Assembly (NCBI RefSeq): GCF_037414475.1
Contig: NZ_CP147913.1
Coordinates: forward strand, 5,950,001 to 6,014,000
Source: Myxococcus stipitatus
GTDB lineage: Bacteria > Myxococcota > Myxococcia > Myxococcales > Myxococcaceae
Direction: 5' to 3'
DNA: 64,000 nucleotides
Shown here: one piece after another, positions 44,208 to 51,608 of the stretch
Numbering within the stretch: position 1 is the first letter of the stretch
How the letters are laid out: the number at the start of each line of letters is the position of its first letter
The notes under the pieces: generated by a model
Databases searched by the model: none
Seen by the model: the letters and a program-made list of their open reading frames with translations, nothing else
What the model was told of the DNA's origin: nothing
Program-made: the position numbers and the translations under genes

Positions 44208-45278
44208 TCAGCCCTTGAAGGGGAGCGCGGCCACCTTCGCCGTGGCGGGGCCCTGCGCGAGCGTCAACTCCGTGCCGGGTTCCAGCGAGTCCCGGTGCAC
44301 GTAGCCCAGGGCCACGTACTGCCCCTGCGCGTGGGAGCGCACCACGCTGGTGAGCCAGCCCACCTTCTTCTCGCCCAGGCGCAGCTCCGTGCCCGGCGCG
44401 GCGGCGGACTCACCCAGCAGGAGCCCCGTCAGCTTGCGATTCATGTGCCCACGGAAGGTGGCTCGGGCGATGACCTCCTGCCCGATGTAGCACCCCTTGT
44501 TGTAGGCGATGGCCGGCGTGAGGTTGGCCTCCAGTGGAATGGTGGTGGCCACCATGTCCTGCCCGTACCGGGGAACGCCTGCCTCCACGCGCAGGAGTTC
44601 CAGCGTCTCGAAGCCCAGCGGCTGAAGTCCCCGGCTGGCGCCCGCCTGGCTCAGGGCCTTCCACACGGCCTCCAGGGCCGCTCTGGGCACCCACACGTCG
44701 ACGCCGTGCGGCTCCAACCCCGTGTTTCCCACGAGGAGCACGTCCTGCCCGGCGAGCGTCGCCGCCCGGGTGGCCTGGTGCGCCAGGGGCAGGAAGTCCG
44801 CGGCCAGGGCGGCGGCCAGCACCTCCGCCGTCCGAGGCCCCAGCAGCCGGAGGAGGCCGTGGTCGCCTGTCGCCTCGTGCAGCTCGGCGTCCTCGGAGAT
44901 GAGGTATTTCTCCAGGAACTCCCGGACCTTGGGACCCATCCCGGGCTCCATGTCGAGCAGCAGGTCCGCCTCCCGCTTGAGGATGCGGGCGTCCGCCACC
45001 ATGGCGCCCTTGGCGGTGAGCATGGCGGCGTACGTGGCGCTGCCCACGGGGAGGTTGTTCACCTCCTGGGTCACCATTCCATGTAGGAAGGAGGCCCTGT
45101 CCTCGCCCGTTATCCGGAGGACTTCGCGGTAGGAGGCGTCGTGGAGGGCCACGGCCTCGCGAGCGGCGCGGTAGGCGTCCACGTCATTCCCATGGCTGGC
45201 CACGGCTTCCCGGCCGCCCACGTCGATGAAGCGGGCCCCCGCTTCCTCGTGAACAAAATGCAGAGACAGCGGTTCCAT
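44208..45278 (-). CDS. ygfZ: Folate-binding YgfZ/GcvT-like protein
   Basis: A 356-residue tetrahydrofolate-binding protein that supports iron-sulfur cluster assembly and repair. The YgfZ signature NKGCYIGQEVIARATFRG, with its conserved Cys, is present near residue 240, together with the GcvT-like N-terminal RITGEDRASFLHGMVTQEVN and an aminomethyltransferase-like beta barrel. It does not carry the full glycine cleavage active site, and no gcvH or gcvP is near, so YgfZ is preferred. Divergent from the cupin gene by 38 bases. Confidence 0.92.
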   Translation of the reverse strand: MEPLSLHFVHEEAGARFIDVGGREAVASHGNDVDAYRAAREAVALHDASYREVLRITGEDRASFLHGMVTQEVNNLPVGSATYAAMLTAKGAMVADARILKREADLLLDMEPGMGPKVREFLEKYLISEDAELHEATGDHGLLRLLGPRTAEVLAAALAADFLPLAHQATRAATLAGQDVLLVGNTGLEPHGVDVWVPRAALEAVWKALSQAGASRGLQPLGFETLELLRVEAGVPRYGQDMVATTIPLEANLTPAIAYNKGCYIGQEVIARATFRGHMNRKLTGLLLGESAAAPGTELRLGEKKVGWLTSVVRSHAQGQYVALGYVHRDSLEPGTELTLAQGPATAKVAALPFKG

Positions 45279-45316
45279 GTCCGTCGCTATATAGAGGCGA
45301 AGGAGCGAATGCCACG

Positions 45317-45643
45317 ATGGATGTGAAGCACCTGTCGTCCTTCCAGGACTTCTCCCCGGAGAAGCTCCGGAAGCACAACGTCTTTCAGTCCGAGCGCTTC
45401 TTCCTCGACGTCTACTGTCTCGCGCCCGGGCAGGCCCAGAAGCCGCACCACCATGCCACCTCGGACAAGGTCTACATCGTCCTGGAGGGCCGCTGCCGCT
45501 TCCGCGTCGGCGTGGAGGAGGAGGCCCATGGACCGGGTGCCGCTGTCTTCGCCCCCGCGGGCGCCGAGCATGGTGTCGTCAATGATGGCCCCGACTCCGC
45601 CCGACTGCTCGTTCTGATGACCCCGCCCCCGGAGCATGCATGA
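45317..45643 (+). CDS. Small cupin-domain protein
   Basis: A 108-residue single cupin. The metal-binding motifs are clear: PGQAQKPHHHATSDKVYIVLEGR supplies the first histidine pair and glutamate (HHH, E), and PAGAEHGVVN the last His. Fold and metal are certain, substrate unknown; small cupins of this form are often dioxygenase-like or ligand-sensing. Its TGA overlaps the ATG of the VKOR-DsbA gene (ATGA), so both are expressed together, perhaps hinting at a redox or oxygen-related job. Confidence 0.88.
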   Translation: MDVKHLSSFQDFSPEKLRKHNVFQSERFFLDVYCLAPGQAQKPHHHATSDKVYIVLEGRCRFRVGVEEEAHGPGAAVFAPAGAEHGVVNDGPDSARLLVLMTPPPEHA

Positions 45644-47004
45644 GTTCGAAGTCCTCCTCCCAGAAGGCCCCCGCCCCTGTCTCTTCCCGCGCCGGGGTGG
45701 CGATGTTGGTGTTGGGGCTCTGCGCGAGCGCGCTGTCCATCTTCCAGTGGAGTCAGTTGCTCACGCTGCGCTCCGGTGGCGCCACCGTCTGCGGCATCTC
45801 CGAGACGGTGAACTGCGAGACGGTGTGGAACTCGCCGTTCGCCACGCGGATGCATGAGCTGTTCGGCATTCCCATCGCGGGCCTGGGGCTGGTCTGGGGC
45901 CTGGTGGTGGTGGGGCTGTCGGGGCTGTATCTGGCGCGGGCGCGCGTCGGCCGTCCCGTGGCGCAGGTGTCGCAGGCGCTCAACCTGACGGCCCTGGCGG
46001 GCGTCGTGTCCGTGCCCGTGTTCGCGGTGGTGAGCTTCCAGTCGGGCGCGGTGTGTCCGACGTGTCTGGCCACCTACGCGCTGGTGGCGGCCATCGCGGG
46101 TGTCGCGTGGAAGGGCCTGCCTTCGTTCTCGGGTGAGTGGGGCGCGGCGCTGACGTTGGCGGTGGGCACCACGGCCGCCGCGTTCCTCGCGGTGCTGTTG
46201 CCGGGCCGGACCTTGTCCACGCCTCAGCCCCAGGCGGGCGCGCTCCTGCCGCCCGCGCCCGAGGCCACGTCCTCGTCCAGCCTCAGCACACCCGCGTCGC
46301 TGGAGGCGTACCTGCGCGGGCTCCCGCTCGAACAGCAGCAGTTCATCTCCAACGCGCTGGCGATGTACCGCAACGACACGCCCAAGCCCGCCGCCGCGCC
46401 CGCGCGCCGCCGCTATGGCCCCGCTGACGCGCCGGTGAAGATTGTCGAGTGGACCGACAGCAAGTGCCCCCACTGCAAGTCGTTGGTGGAGGAGTTGGCG
46501 GTGCTCAAGAAGCGCGTGCCGGAAGGCAAGCTGTCGCTGGAGGCGCGGCAGTTCCCGCTGGATGGCGCGTGCAACCCGGCGATGCAGCGCCGGGGGCCGG
46601 ATGCTCCCTCCGTGCGCTGCGTGGCGGCCAAGGCGCAGATCTGCCTGGAGGGCGCGTCGGACTACTGGGAGCTGCGCGAGAAGCTCTTCGCGGCGCAGTC
46701 GATGCTGGATACGGAGCGGGCGATGGAGATCGCCGCGTCCGGCTCGGTGCCTCGCGGGCAGTTGGAGGCGTGCATGGCCTCCTCGGAGACGGCGGCGAAG
46801 CTGCAGGAGGACACGTCCTATGCGCTGCGCTACCACTTCACCGGCACGCCGCTGGTGGTGGTCAACGGCCGCATGGCGATGCCGTCCGCGCCGTTCCTCT
46901 ACGCGCTGGTGATGGCGGATGGAAACCCCAGCGCGCCGGCGTTCGACGTGCTGCCGCCGCCGCGCGCCATGCCCCGCGACGACCACGCGGGCCACAACCA
47001 CTGA
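45640..47004 (+). CDS. VKOR-DsbA fusion for disulfide bond formation
   Basis: A 454-residue membrane protein joining vitamin K epoxide reductase and a thioredoxin-like domain. The VKOR part (about 20-185, four or five membrane segments) carries CGISETVNCETVWNSPF and the CPTC active site in GAVCPTCLATYAL. The C-terminal DsbA-like domain (about 260-420) has CPHC in WTDSKCPHCKSLVEEL and the cis-Pro in GTPLVVV. Such fusions make a complete oxidase: VKOR regenerates the thioredoxin domain using quinone. Its ATG overlaps the cupin stop. The product ends in a His-rich tail (DDHAGHNH). Confidence 0.94.
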   Translation: MSSKSSSQKAPAPVSSRAGVAMLVLGLCASALSIFQWSQLLTLRSGGATVCGISETVNCETVWNSPFATRMHELFGIPIAGLGLVWGLVVVGLSGLYLARARVGRPVAQVSQALNLTALAGVVSVPVFAVVSFQSGAVCPTCLATYALVAAIAGVAWKGLPSFSGEWGAALTLAVGTTAAAFLAVLLPGRTLSTPQPQAGALLPPAPEATSSSSLSTPASLEAYLRGLPLEQQQFISNALAMYRNDTPKPAAAPARRRYGPADAPVKIVEWTDSKCPHCKSLVEELAVLKKRVPEGKLSLEARQFPLDGACNPAMQRRGPDAPSVRCVAAKAQICLEGASDYWELREKLFAAQSMLDTERAMEIAASGSVPRGQLEACMASSETAAKLQEDTSYALRYHFTGTPLVVVNGRMAMPSAPFLYALVMADGNPSAPAFDVLPPPRAMPRDDHAGHNH

Positions 47005-47024
47005 GCGGGTTCGAGTCCTTCGTC

Positions 47025-47411
47025 ATGGGCAAACGCGACAAGAAGGACGAGCCCGCCGCCCCCGCCGCGCCGTTCCACAACCCCTTCGCCGCGCTCGCGG
47101 CGAAGCGGGAGGAGTTGCCGGCGGGGCCGTCCGCGCCCATCGCGGCGCCAGCGCAGAAGCCCGAGCCCAAGGGCCCCGCGCGCGCCGTGGTGCGCATGGA
47201 GCGCAAGGGGCGGGGCGGCAAGGAAGTCACCGTGGTGGAGCACCTGGAGCTGCCCGAGCCCCAGCGCGAGGTCTGGCTCAAGGCGCTGAAGAACTCGCTG
47301 GGCTGTGGAGGCGTGGTGGAGGGTGATGCCCTCGTGCTCCAGGGCGACCAGCGCGAGCGGCTGCCCTCGTTGTTGGAGGCGCGCGGCGTTCGCAAGGTGA
47401 CGGTCGGCTGA
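47025..47411 (+). CDS. yciH: SUI1/eIF1-like translation factor (YciH)
   Basis: A 128-residue protein: about 45 residues of disordered Pro/Ala-rich lead, then the SUI1 core RMERKGRGGKEVTVVEHLEL, KNSLGCGGVVEGDALVLQGDQ and LLEARGVRKVTVG, matching the eIF1/YciH family that modulates start-codon choice. Bacterial members are non-essential. It is the last gene of the upstream plus-strand group, followed by the first copy of the 37-bp repeat, at 47414. Confidence 0.92.
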   Translation: MGKRDKKDEPAAPAAPFHNPFAALAAKREELPAGPSAPIAAPAQKPEPKGPARAVVRMERKGRGGKEVTVVEHLELPEPQREVWLKALKNSLGCGGVVEGDALVLQGDQRERLPSLLEARGVRKVTVG

Positions 47412-47413
47412 AC

Positions 47414-47450
47414 ATGAAGAAGCTCGGGCGCCATTGATGGCGACCCGGGC
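47414..47450. repeat. 37-bp terminator-like repeat, left copy (A)
   Basis: Begins ATGAAGAAGCTCGGGCGCC, contains a central spacer, and ends GGCGACCCGGGC. It differs from copy B (49467-49503) at three of 37 positions by hand alignment. Folds into a hairpin (CTCGGGCGCC with GGCGACCCGGG), right after the yciH stop, so it can serve as that gene's terminator. It also marks the left edge of the toxin/immunity cassette. Confidence 0.85.
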
Positions 47451-47520
47451 ACCTCCGCTTCCGTAACCTGTCTGACTCCTCTGGTACTCCTGGTCTCGAG
47501 CCTGGAACCGGAGGACTTGG

Positions 47521-48864
47521 ATGAGAGCGCGTGCGGTCATCTGGCTGGTGCTGGCCCTGGCTGTCTCGGGCTGTTCGACCACGCGGATCGTTCGCCTGGA
47601 CACGGGGAGCGGGCCATCCCTCGTCCACACCCCCTTCGCGGAGGATGGCGTCGAACTCGTGGAGTTGGATGAGGACGAGTTCGAGGAGGCCGTGGGGGCG
47701 CTTGCCCGGAATGTGCGGTCCTTCGCCAATCCGTTGCGAGAGGCTCGCCAGCTCTTCGGCGTTCCCGAGAGAAGCGGCGTCTATCTGTACCAGGCTCGCG
47801 GCGCTCGGCTCATTCCCCAGGACGAAGCGCAGGACCTGGAGGGGCCGCGTCTGCTGGAGTCGTACTCGGACGACGCGCTGACACGTGCCTATGGCCGATG
47901 GTGCGAGCGCAAGCACCAACCCGGAGACTGCCTGCGTCTGCTGTCCGAAGGGCCGCTGATGGCCAGTGACGGCAAGTACTCGCTGGCGATGGCGATTGCC
48001 ATGGGCTCGGTCTGGGAGGAGACCGCCGAGGCGCTGGAGGACATGGCGGACCCACAGGTGCTCCTGGCGACGGTGACGGCTTGTGTCACCATGTACCTGC
48101 TCCTCTGGTCGCTACCCGAGCCCGTCTCCAAGGGCCTCGCGGCGCTGCTGACGGCCACGGCCATCGCTTATCTGGGCGTGGACACGGTGTGGACCTTGTT
48201 GGACGGGTGGTTGGTGCTGGTGCGCCAGGTGGACCGGGCCACGACGTTCGAGCAGCTCAGCGAGGCGGGCGAGGCGTACGGCGAAGTCCTCGGAGAGAAC
48301 GCCGCGCGCATCTTCGTCATGCTGGCCACGGCGGCCCTCGGGAACACCGCGGGCCTGGCGGCGAAGGCATCGGGCCTGCCGGGCTCGGCGCAGGCGGCCG
48401 TCGCCGTGGAGACACAGGCGGGCTTCCAGTACGTGGCCATCGGGCGAGTGCAATCGGTGGCGCTGGCCGGGGAGGGGTTCACCATCGCGCTCGCGCCCGC
48501 TGCGCTGGCCATGGCGGTCCAGGGGAAGGGCGGTGGCCGCGTGGAGAACCACCACCTCGCCACGGACAAGAACAGTGTCGCCACCGCGCGTGGCGGGCCG
48601 TGGACACCGAGGTTCCGGGAGCTCTTCAAGAAGGCCGGAATGGAGCTGAAGGACCCCGAGAACATCGTTCAGGTTCCAGGCCACAGGGGGCCACACCCGC
48701 AGGAGTACCATGAGGAGGTCTTCGAACGGCTCCTCGACGCGACCAAGACGTGTCGCACCGTGAACGCGTGCCGTGATTCGCTCTCCGCCGCGCTCAAGGA
48801 GTTGGCCGAGGAGGTAGCCACGAAGGGAACGAGGCTCCACAAGCTCGTGACCCGAGGCAAATGA
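47521..48864 (+). CDS. Sit-like lipoprotein toxin with C-terminal AHH nuclease domain
   Basis: A 447-residue polymorphic toxin. N-terminal lipoprotein signal and lipobox VSGC (Cys18) followed by a linker and two hydrophobic stretches (LLATVTACVTMYLLLW, LLTATAIAYLGVDTVW, and NAARIFVMLATAAL), then from about residue 335 a nuclease of the AHH family: ENHHLATDKNSVATARG, GPWTPRFRELFKKAG, NIVQVPGHRGPHPQEYHEEVFERLL, with the HH pair and further His residues of the active site. Myxobacterial SitA proteins are lipoproteins of this style, moved between cells by outer-membrane exchange, so this is a candidate member. Immunity gene follows 19 bases downstream. Confidence 0.85.
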   Translation: MRARAVIWLVLALAVSGCSTTRIVRLDTGSGPSLVHTPFAEDGVELVELDEDEFEEAVGALARNVRSFANPLREARQLFGVPERSGVYLYQARGARLIPQDEAQDLEGPRLLESYSDDALTRAYGRWCERKHQPGDCLRLLSEGPLMASDGKYSLAMAIAMGSVWEETAEALEDMADPQVLLATVTACVTMYLLLWSLPEPVSKGLAALLTATAIAYLGVDTVWTLLDGWLVLVRQVDRATTFEQLSEAGEAYGEVLGENAARIFVMLATAALGNTAGLAAKASGLPGSAQAAVAVETQAGFQYVAIGRVQSVALAGEGFTIALAPAALAMAVQGKGGGRVENHHLATDKNSVATARGGPWTPRFRELFKKAGMELKDPENIVQVPGHRGPHPQEYHEEVFERLLDATKTCRTVNACRDSLSAALKELAEEVATKGTRLHKLVTRGK

Positions 48865-48883
48865 AGTAGAGAGGAAATCCACC

Positions 48884-49456
48884 ATGTCCCAGACGCGCTA
48901 CTTCCGGCTGAGCGAGAACGTCCAATCCGGTTACTGGTACCTAGGGGACCCTCGGAACGGACAAGGGCACGAGGTGGATGACCCATCTCTCTTCAGGGCG
49001 GGACGGCCCGTGCAGGTCGAAAGCCGCCTGAGCGTGCCCATCATTGAGCCGGGCAAGCCGTTGGACTTCTCCACGGCGGGGACGGGCGCGGCTCCCATCG
49101 TCCACGTCACGGTGGCGTCCATCTTCGCGGAGCTGGCTCCCAACGACGTGCAGCTCCTCCCCGTGGACATCAAGGGCCACCCGGACCAGTACCTCCTCCT
49201 GGTGGCAACGAAGCTCATCCGCTGCATCGACGACACGGCGTCCGAGGAGGTGCGTTACTGGAAGCCGGAGCACGGTCAACCCGAGCGGGTCGGTGACTAC
49301 AAGGTCGTGAGCGGGCTGCGCATCGACCCTTCGAAGGTTGGCGATGCGAAGGTGTTCCGCACCTGGGGCTGGGACCTGGCGCTCATCGTCGCCGAGGACG
49401 TGAAGGACGGCCTGGAGCGCGCGAAGACCACCGGCATGAAGTTCAAGCAGGTGTAG
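48884..49456 (+). CDS. Imm11-type immunity protein
   Basis: A 190-residue protein, start ATG 48884 with GAGG ten bases upstream. It resembles the imm11 (DUF1629) family: YWYLGDPRNGQGHEV at the start, a beta-rich middle, and the C-terminal GLRIDPSKVGDAKVF, RTWGWDLALIVAEDVKDGLERA and GMKFKQV. It should neutralise the AHH nuclease of the gene directly upstream, from which it is separated by 19 bases. No signal peptide: immunity would act in the cytoplasm, where a nuclease domain would be released. Confidence 0.88.
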   Translation: MSQTRYFRLSENVQSGYWYLGDPRNGQGHEVDDPSLFRAGRPVQVESRLSVPIIEPGKPLDFSTAGTGAAPIVHVTVASIFAELAPNDVQLLPVDIKGHPDQYLLLVATKLIRCIDDTASEEVRYWKPEHGQPERVGDYKVVSGLRIDPSKVGDAKVFRTWGWDLALIVAEDVKDGLERAKTTGMKFKQV

Positions 49457-49466
49457 CCTCCGCGAA

Positions 49467-49503
49467 ATGAAGAAGCCCGGGCGCCAGTGAAGGCGACCCG
49501 GGC
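49467..49503. repeat. 37-bp terminator-like repeat, right copy (B)
   Basis: Second copy, same orientation as copy A, ATGAAGAAGCCCGGGCGCC to GGCGACCCGGGC, 10 bases after the immunity stop. It is the more perfect hairpin of the two and lies between the convergent immunity and isocitrate dehydrogenase genes. Confidence 0.85.
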
Positions 49504-49506
49504 TTC
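49472..49506. terminator. Bidirectional hairpin terminator within repeat B
   Basis: Stem GAAGCCCGGG paired with CCCGGGCTTC, continuing inward as CGCC with GGCG, loop of six, one bulged A. The symmetrical form would stop transcripts from both sides. Confidence 0.85.
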
Positions 49507-49537
49507 GTGCATCCAGCGGCGTGGGCCGCGGTGACGA

Positions 49538-50542
49538 CTACAGCGCGGCGATGATGGCGTCCGTGAAGTCGCGCGTGGTGGCGCCGCCACCCAGGTCGCC
49601 GGTGCGGACCTTGCCGTCGCCGTACACCTTCTGGATGGCGCCTTCCATTCGGCGCGCTTCCTCGCGCATCTCCAGGTAGTCCAGCATCATCACCGCCGAC
49701 ATCATCAGCGCGGTGGGGTTCGCGATGCCCTTGCCCGCGATGTCCGGCGCCGTGCCGTGGACCGCCTCGAACACCGCCGTGCGCTCGCCGATGTTCGCGC
49801 CGGGCACCACGCCGAGGCCGCCCACCAGACCCGCGCACAAATCACTCACGATGTCGCCGTACAGGTTCTCCAGCACCATCACGTCGAAGCGCGTCGGGTC
49901 CTTCACCAGCTGCATGCAGAGGTTGTCGATGATGACTTCCTCGTAGTGGATCTCCGGATACTCACGGCCCACCTTGCGGCAGCAGTCCAGGAAGAGGCCG
50001 TCCGACAACTTCATGATGTTGGCCTTGTGGACGCCCGTCACCTTCTTGCGGCCGTGCTTGCGCGCGTACTCGAAGCCAAAGCGCGCAATCCGCGTGGAGG
50101 CCTTCTCGGTGATGATCTTCAGCGACTCCACCACGCCCGGGACGATGATGTGCTCCAGGCCCGCGTAGAGGCTCTCCGTGTTCTCACGCACGACAACCAG
50201 GTCCACGTTGTCGTAGCGCGTCTTCACGTTGGGCACGCTCTTGACGGGCCGCAGCGACGAGTACAGGTCCAGCCGCTTGCGCAGGCCGACGTTCGCCGAA
50301 GGAAGACCGCCGCCCACCACCGTGCCAGTGGGGCCCTTCAGCGCGATGCCGCTGCGCAGCACGGCCTCCACCGTCTCGTGGGGCAGGTTGGTGCCGTACT
50401 TCGCGACCACTTCCGTGCCCGCGTCCTTGTGCTCGAACTCGAGGGGAACCTTGAGCGCCTCGAGGACGCGAATGGTGGCCGCCATCACCTCGGGGCCGAT
50501 GCCGTCGCCATTGATGACCGTGACAGTGCGGGTGTTCGCCAT
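49538..50542 (-). CDS. NAD-dependent isocitrate dehydrogenase (IDH3-like)
   Basis: Oxidises isocitrate to 2-oxoglutarate in the TCA cycle. 334 residues from ATG 50542 (seven more codons are open upstream). Motifs in order: VINGDGIGPEVM, the substrate loop LRPVKSVPNVKTRYDNVDLVV and RENTESLYAGLEH, then GVHKANIMKLSDGLFLDC, YEEVIIDNLCMQLV and GTAPDIAGKGIANPTALMMS. The sequence RENTESLYAGLEH and spacing are closer to mitochondrial IDH3 than to LeuB or NADP-Icd, but isopropylmalate or homoisocitrate dehydrogenases are related, so specificity is inferred. Confidence 0.9.
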   Translation of the reverse strand: MANTRTVTVINGDGIGPEVMAATIRVLEALKVPLEFEHKDAGTEVVAKYGTNLPHETVEAVLRSGIALKGPTGTVVGGGLPSANVGLRKRLDLYSSLRPVKSVPNVKTRYDNVDLVVVRENTESLYAGLEHIIVPGVVESLKIITEKASTRIARFGFEYARKHGRKKVTGVHKANIMKLSDGLFLDCCRKVGREYPEIHYEEVIIDNLCMQLVKDPTRFDVMVLENLYGDIVSDLCAGLVGGLGVVPGANIGERTAVFEAVHGTAPDIAGKGIANPTALMMSAVMMLDYLEMREEARRMEGAIQKVYGDGKVRTGDLGGGATTRDFTDAIIAAL

Positions 50543-50676
50543 GGGTGCGGATTCACAGCACAAATCCCTTGATGCTGAAAGGACGAAAACCAGCCGCGTG
50601 CAGGGCCAGGCATGGCGGCCATGAGCCGGGGCACGGATTCGGGCCCGCTCACCCGGTTTTCAGGGGAAGGTGGGCG

Positions 50677-51453
50677 TCAGTGCTCGGAAGCGGCGTCCGG
50701 GCTCCGGGGCGGCCGGCGCGTCGGGCGGTGCCTCCGGTGGATGGCGTAGGGCCGGTAGAACGACTCCCATAGTGCGGCGCGTCGTCCCCGAGGGCGGGTG
50801 CGCAGCTCCCCCAGCGGCGCTCGGATGAAGAACGAGGAGATGAACAGGTACGCCGCGCCCACGGTGATGAAGCTCAGTGCCGCCATCACGATGAAGCCGG
50901 GAATCCATGCGACGTGGGCCCGGGCGACGAACTCGGCGAAGTCCTGCGGGGGCTGCGGGTAGCTGTAGACCTTGGAGAACCACGTCAGGAGCAGCACGAG
51001 CAGGATGGGGCCATAGGTGCGGTTGATCCGGGTGGAGAGGGCGGACAGGAGCGAGAGCTGGATTTGGGGCCGGGACATCTCCACGGCGAGCTCCCGCAAG
51101 GCATCCGGGTCCACGGGCTCACGGCGCAGCATGGGGGCCCACCAGCCGTCCTCCAGGAGCCTCACCCGGCGGTTCCACAAGTCGTAGTAGCGGTAGCGGC
51201 GCGCCTCGACGAGCAGGAAGGACATCACCATCCAGATGCCGACGAGGAAGGTGACGTGGGAGCTGGCGGGGGAGGCGAAGCCGAAGGAGATGACGGCCGC
51301 GGTGGTGGTCAGCGCCCAGTTGGTCGTCGTGTCCAGGCGAGTGCGCCAGGTGTCCGAGCGGCTCAGCTCGCCCCGGAACAGCTGGGCCATGGCCTGCTGG
51401 GACAGCCAGGGAGACTCGAGCAGGTCGGTCTTGATGGGCTCGTTGAGGGGCAT
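50677..51453 (-). CDS. DUF2270 predicted membrane protein
   Basis: A 258-residue integral membrane protein. It matches the DUF2270 pattern: LFRGELSRSDTWRTRLDTTTNWAL near the N-terminus, a pair of hydrophobic segments (LTTTAAVISFGFASPASSHV, FLVGIWMVMSFLLVEARRYRYYDLW), and, after a soluble loop (WAPMLRREPVDPDALRELAVEM), two more segments (YGPILLVLLLTWFSK, FIVMAALSFITVGAAYLFIS). Function unknown across the family. Divergent from the sensor-kinase gene, 155 bases away, and convergent with none. Confidence 0.88.
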   Translation of the reverse strand: MPLNEPIKTDLLESPWLSQQAMAQLFRGELSRSDTWRTRLDTTTNWALTTTAAVISFGFASPASSHVTFLVGIWMVMSFLLVEARRYRYYDLWNRRVRLLEDGWWAPMLRREPVDPDALRELAVEMSRPQIQLSLLSALSTRINRTYGPILLVLLLTWFSKVYSYPQPPQDFAEFVARAHVAWIPGFIVMAALSFITVGAAYLFISSFFIRAPLGELRTRPRGRRAALWESFYRPYAIHRRHRPTRRPPRSPDAASEH

Positions 51454-51608
51454 CCGTTCCTGAAGGGTGGGGCGGGGAGCGGGCGGGTGCAACGGCCCGC
51501 CTGGATGCGTGGCGGAGAGGGCGGGGCGGCGTGGCCTGAGGGCGGGCGGGCAGGCGGGGGCCTTCGGTGGCCATGGCGTGCGTGCGTGCGTATCTTGGGG
51601 AGCTGAAC

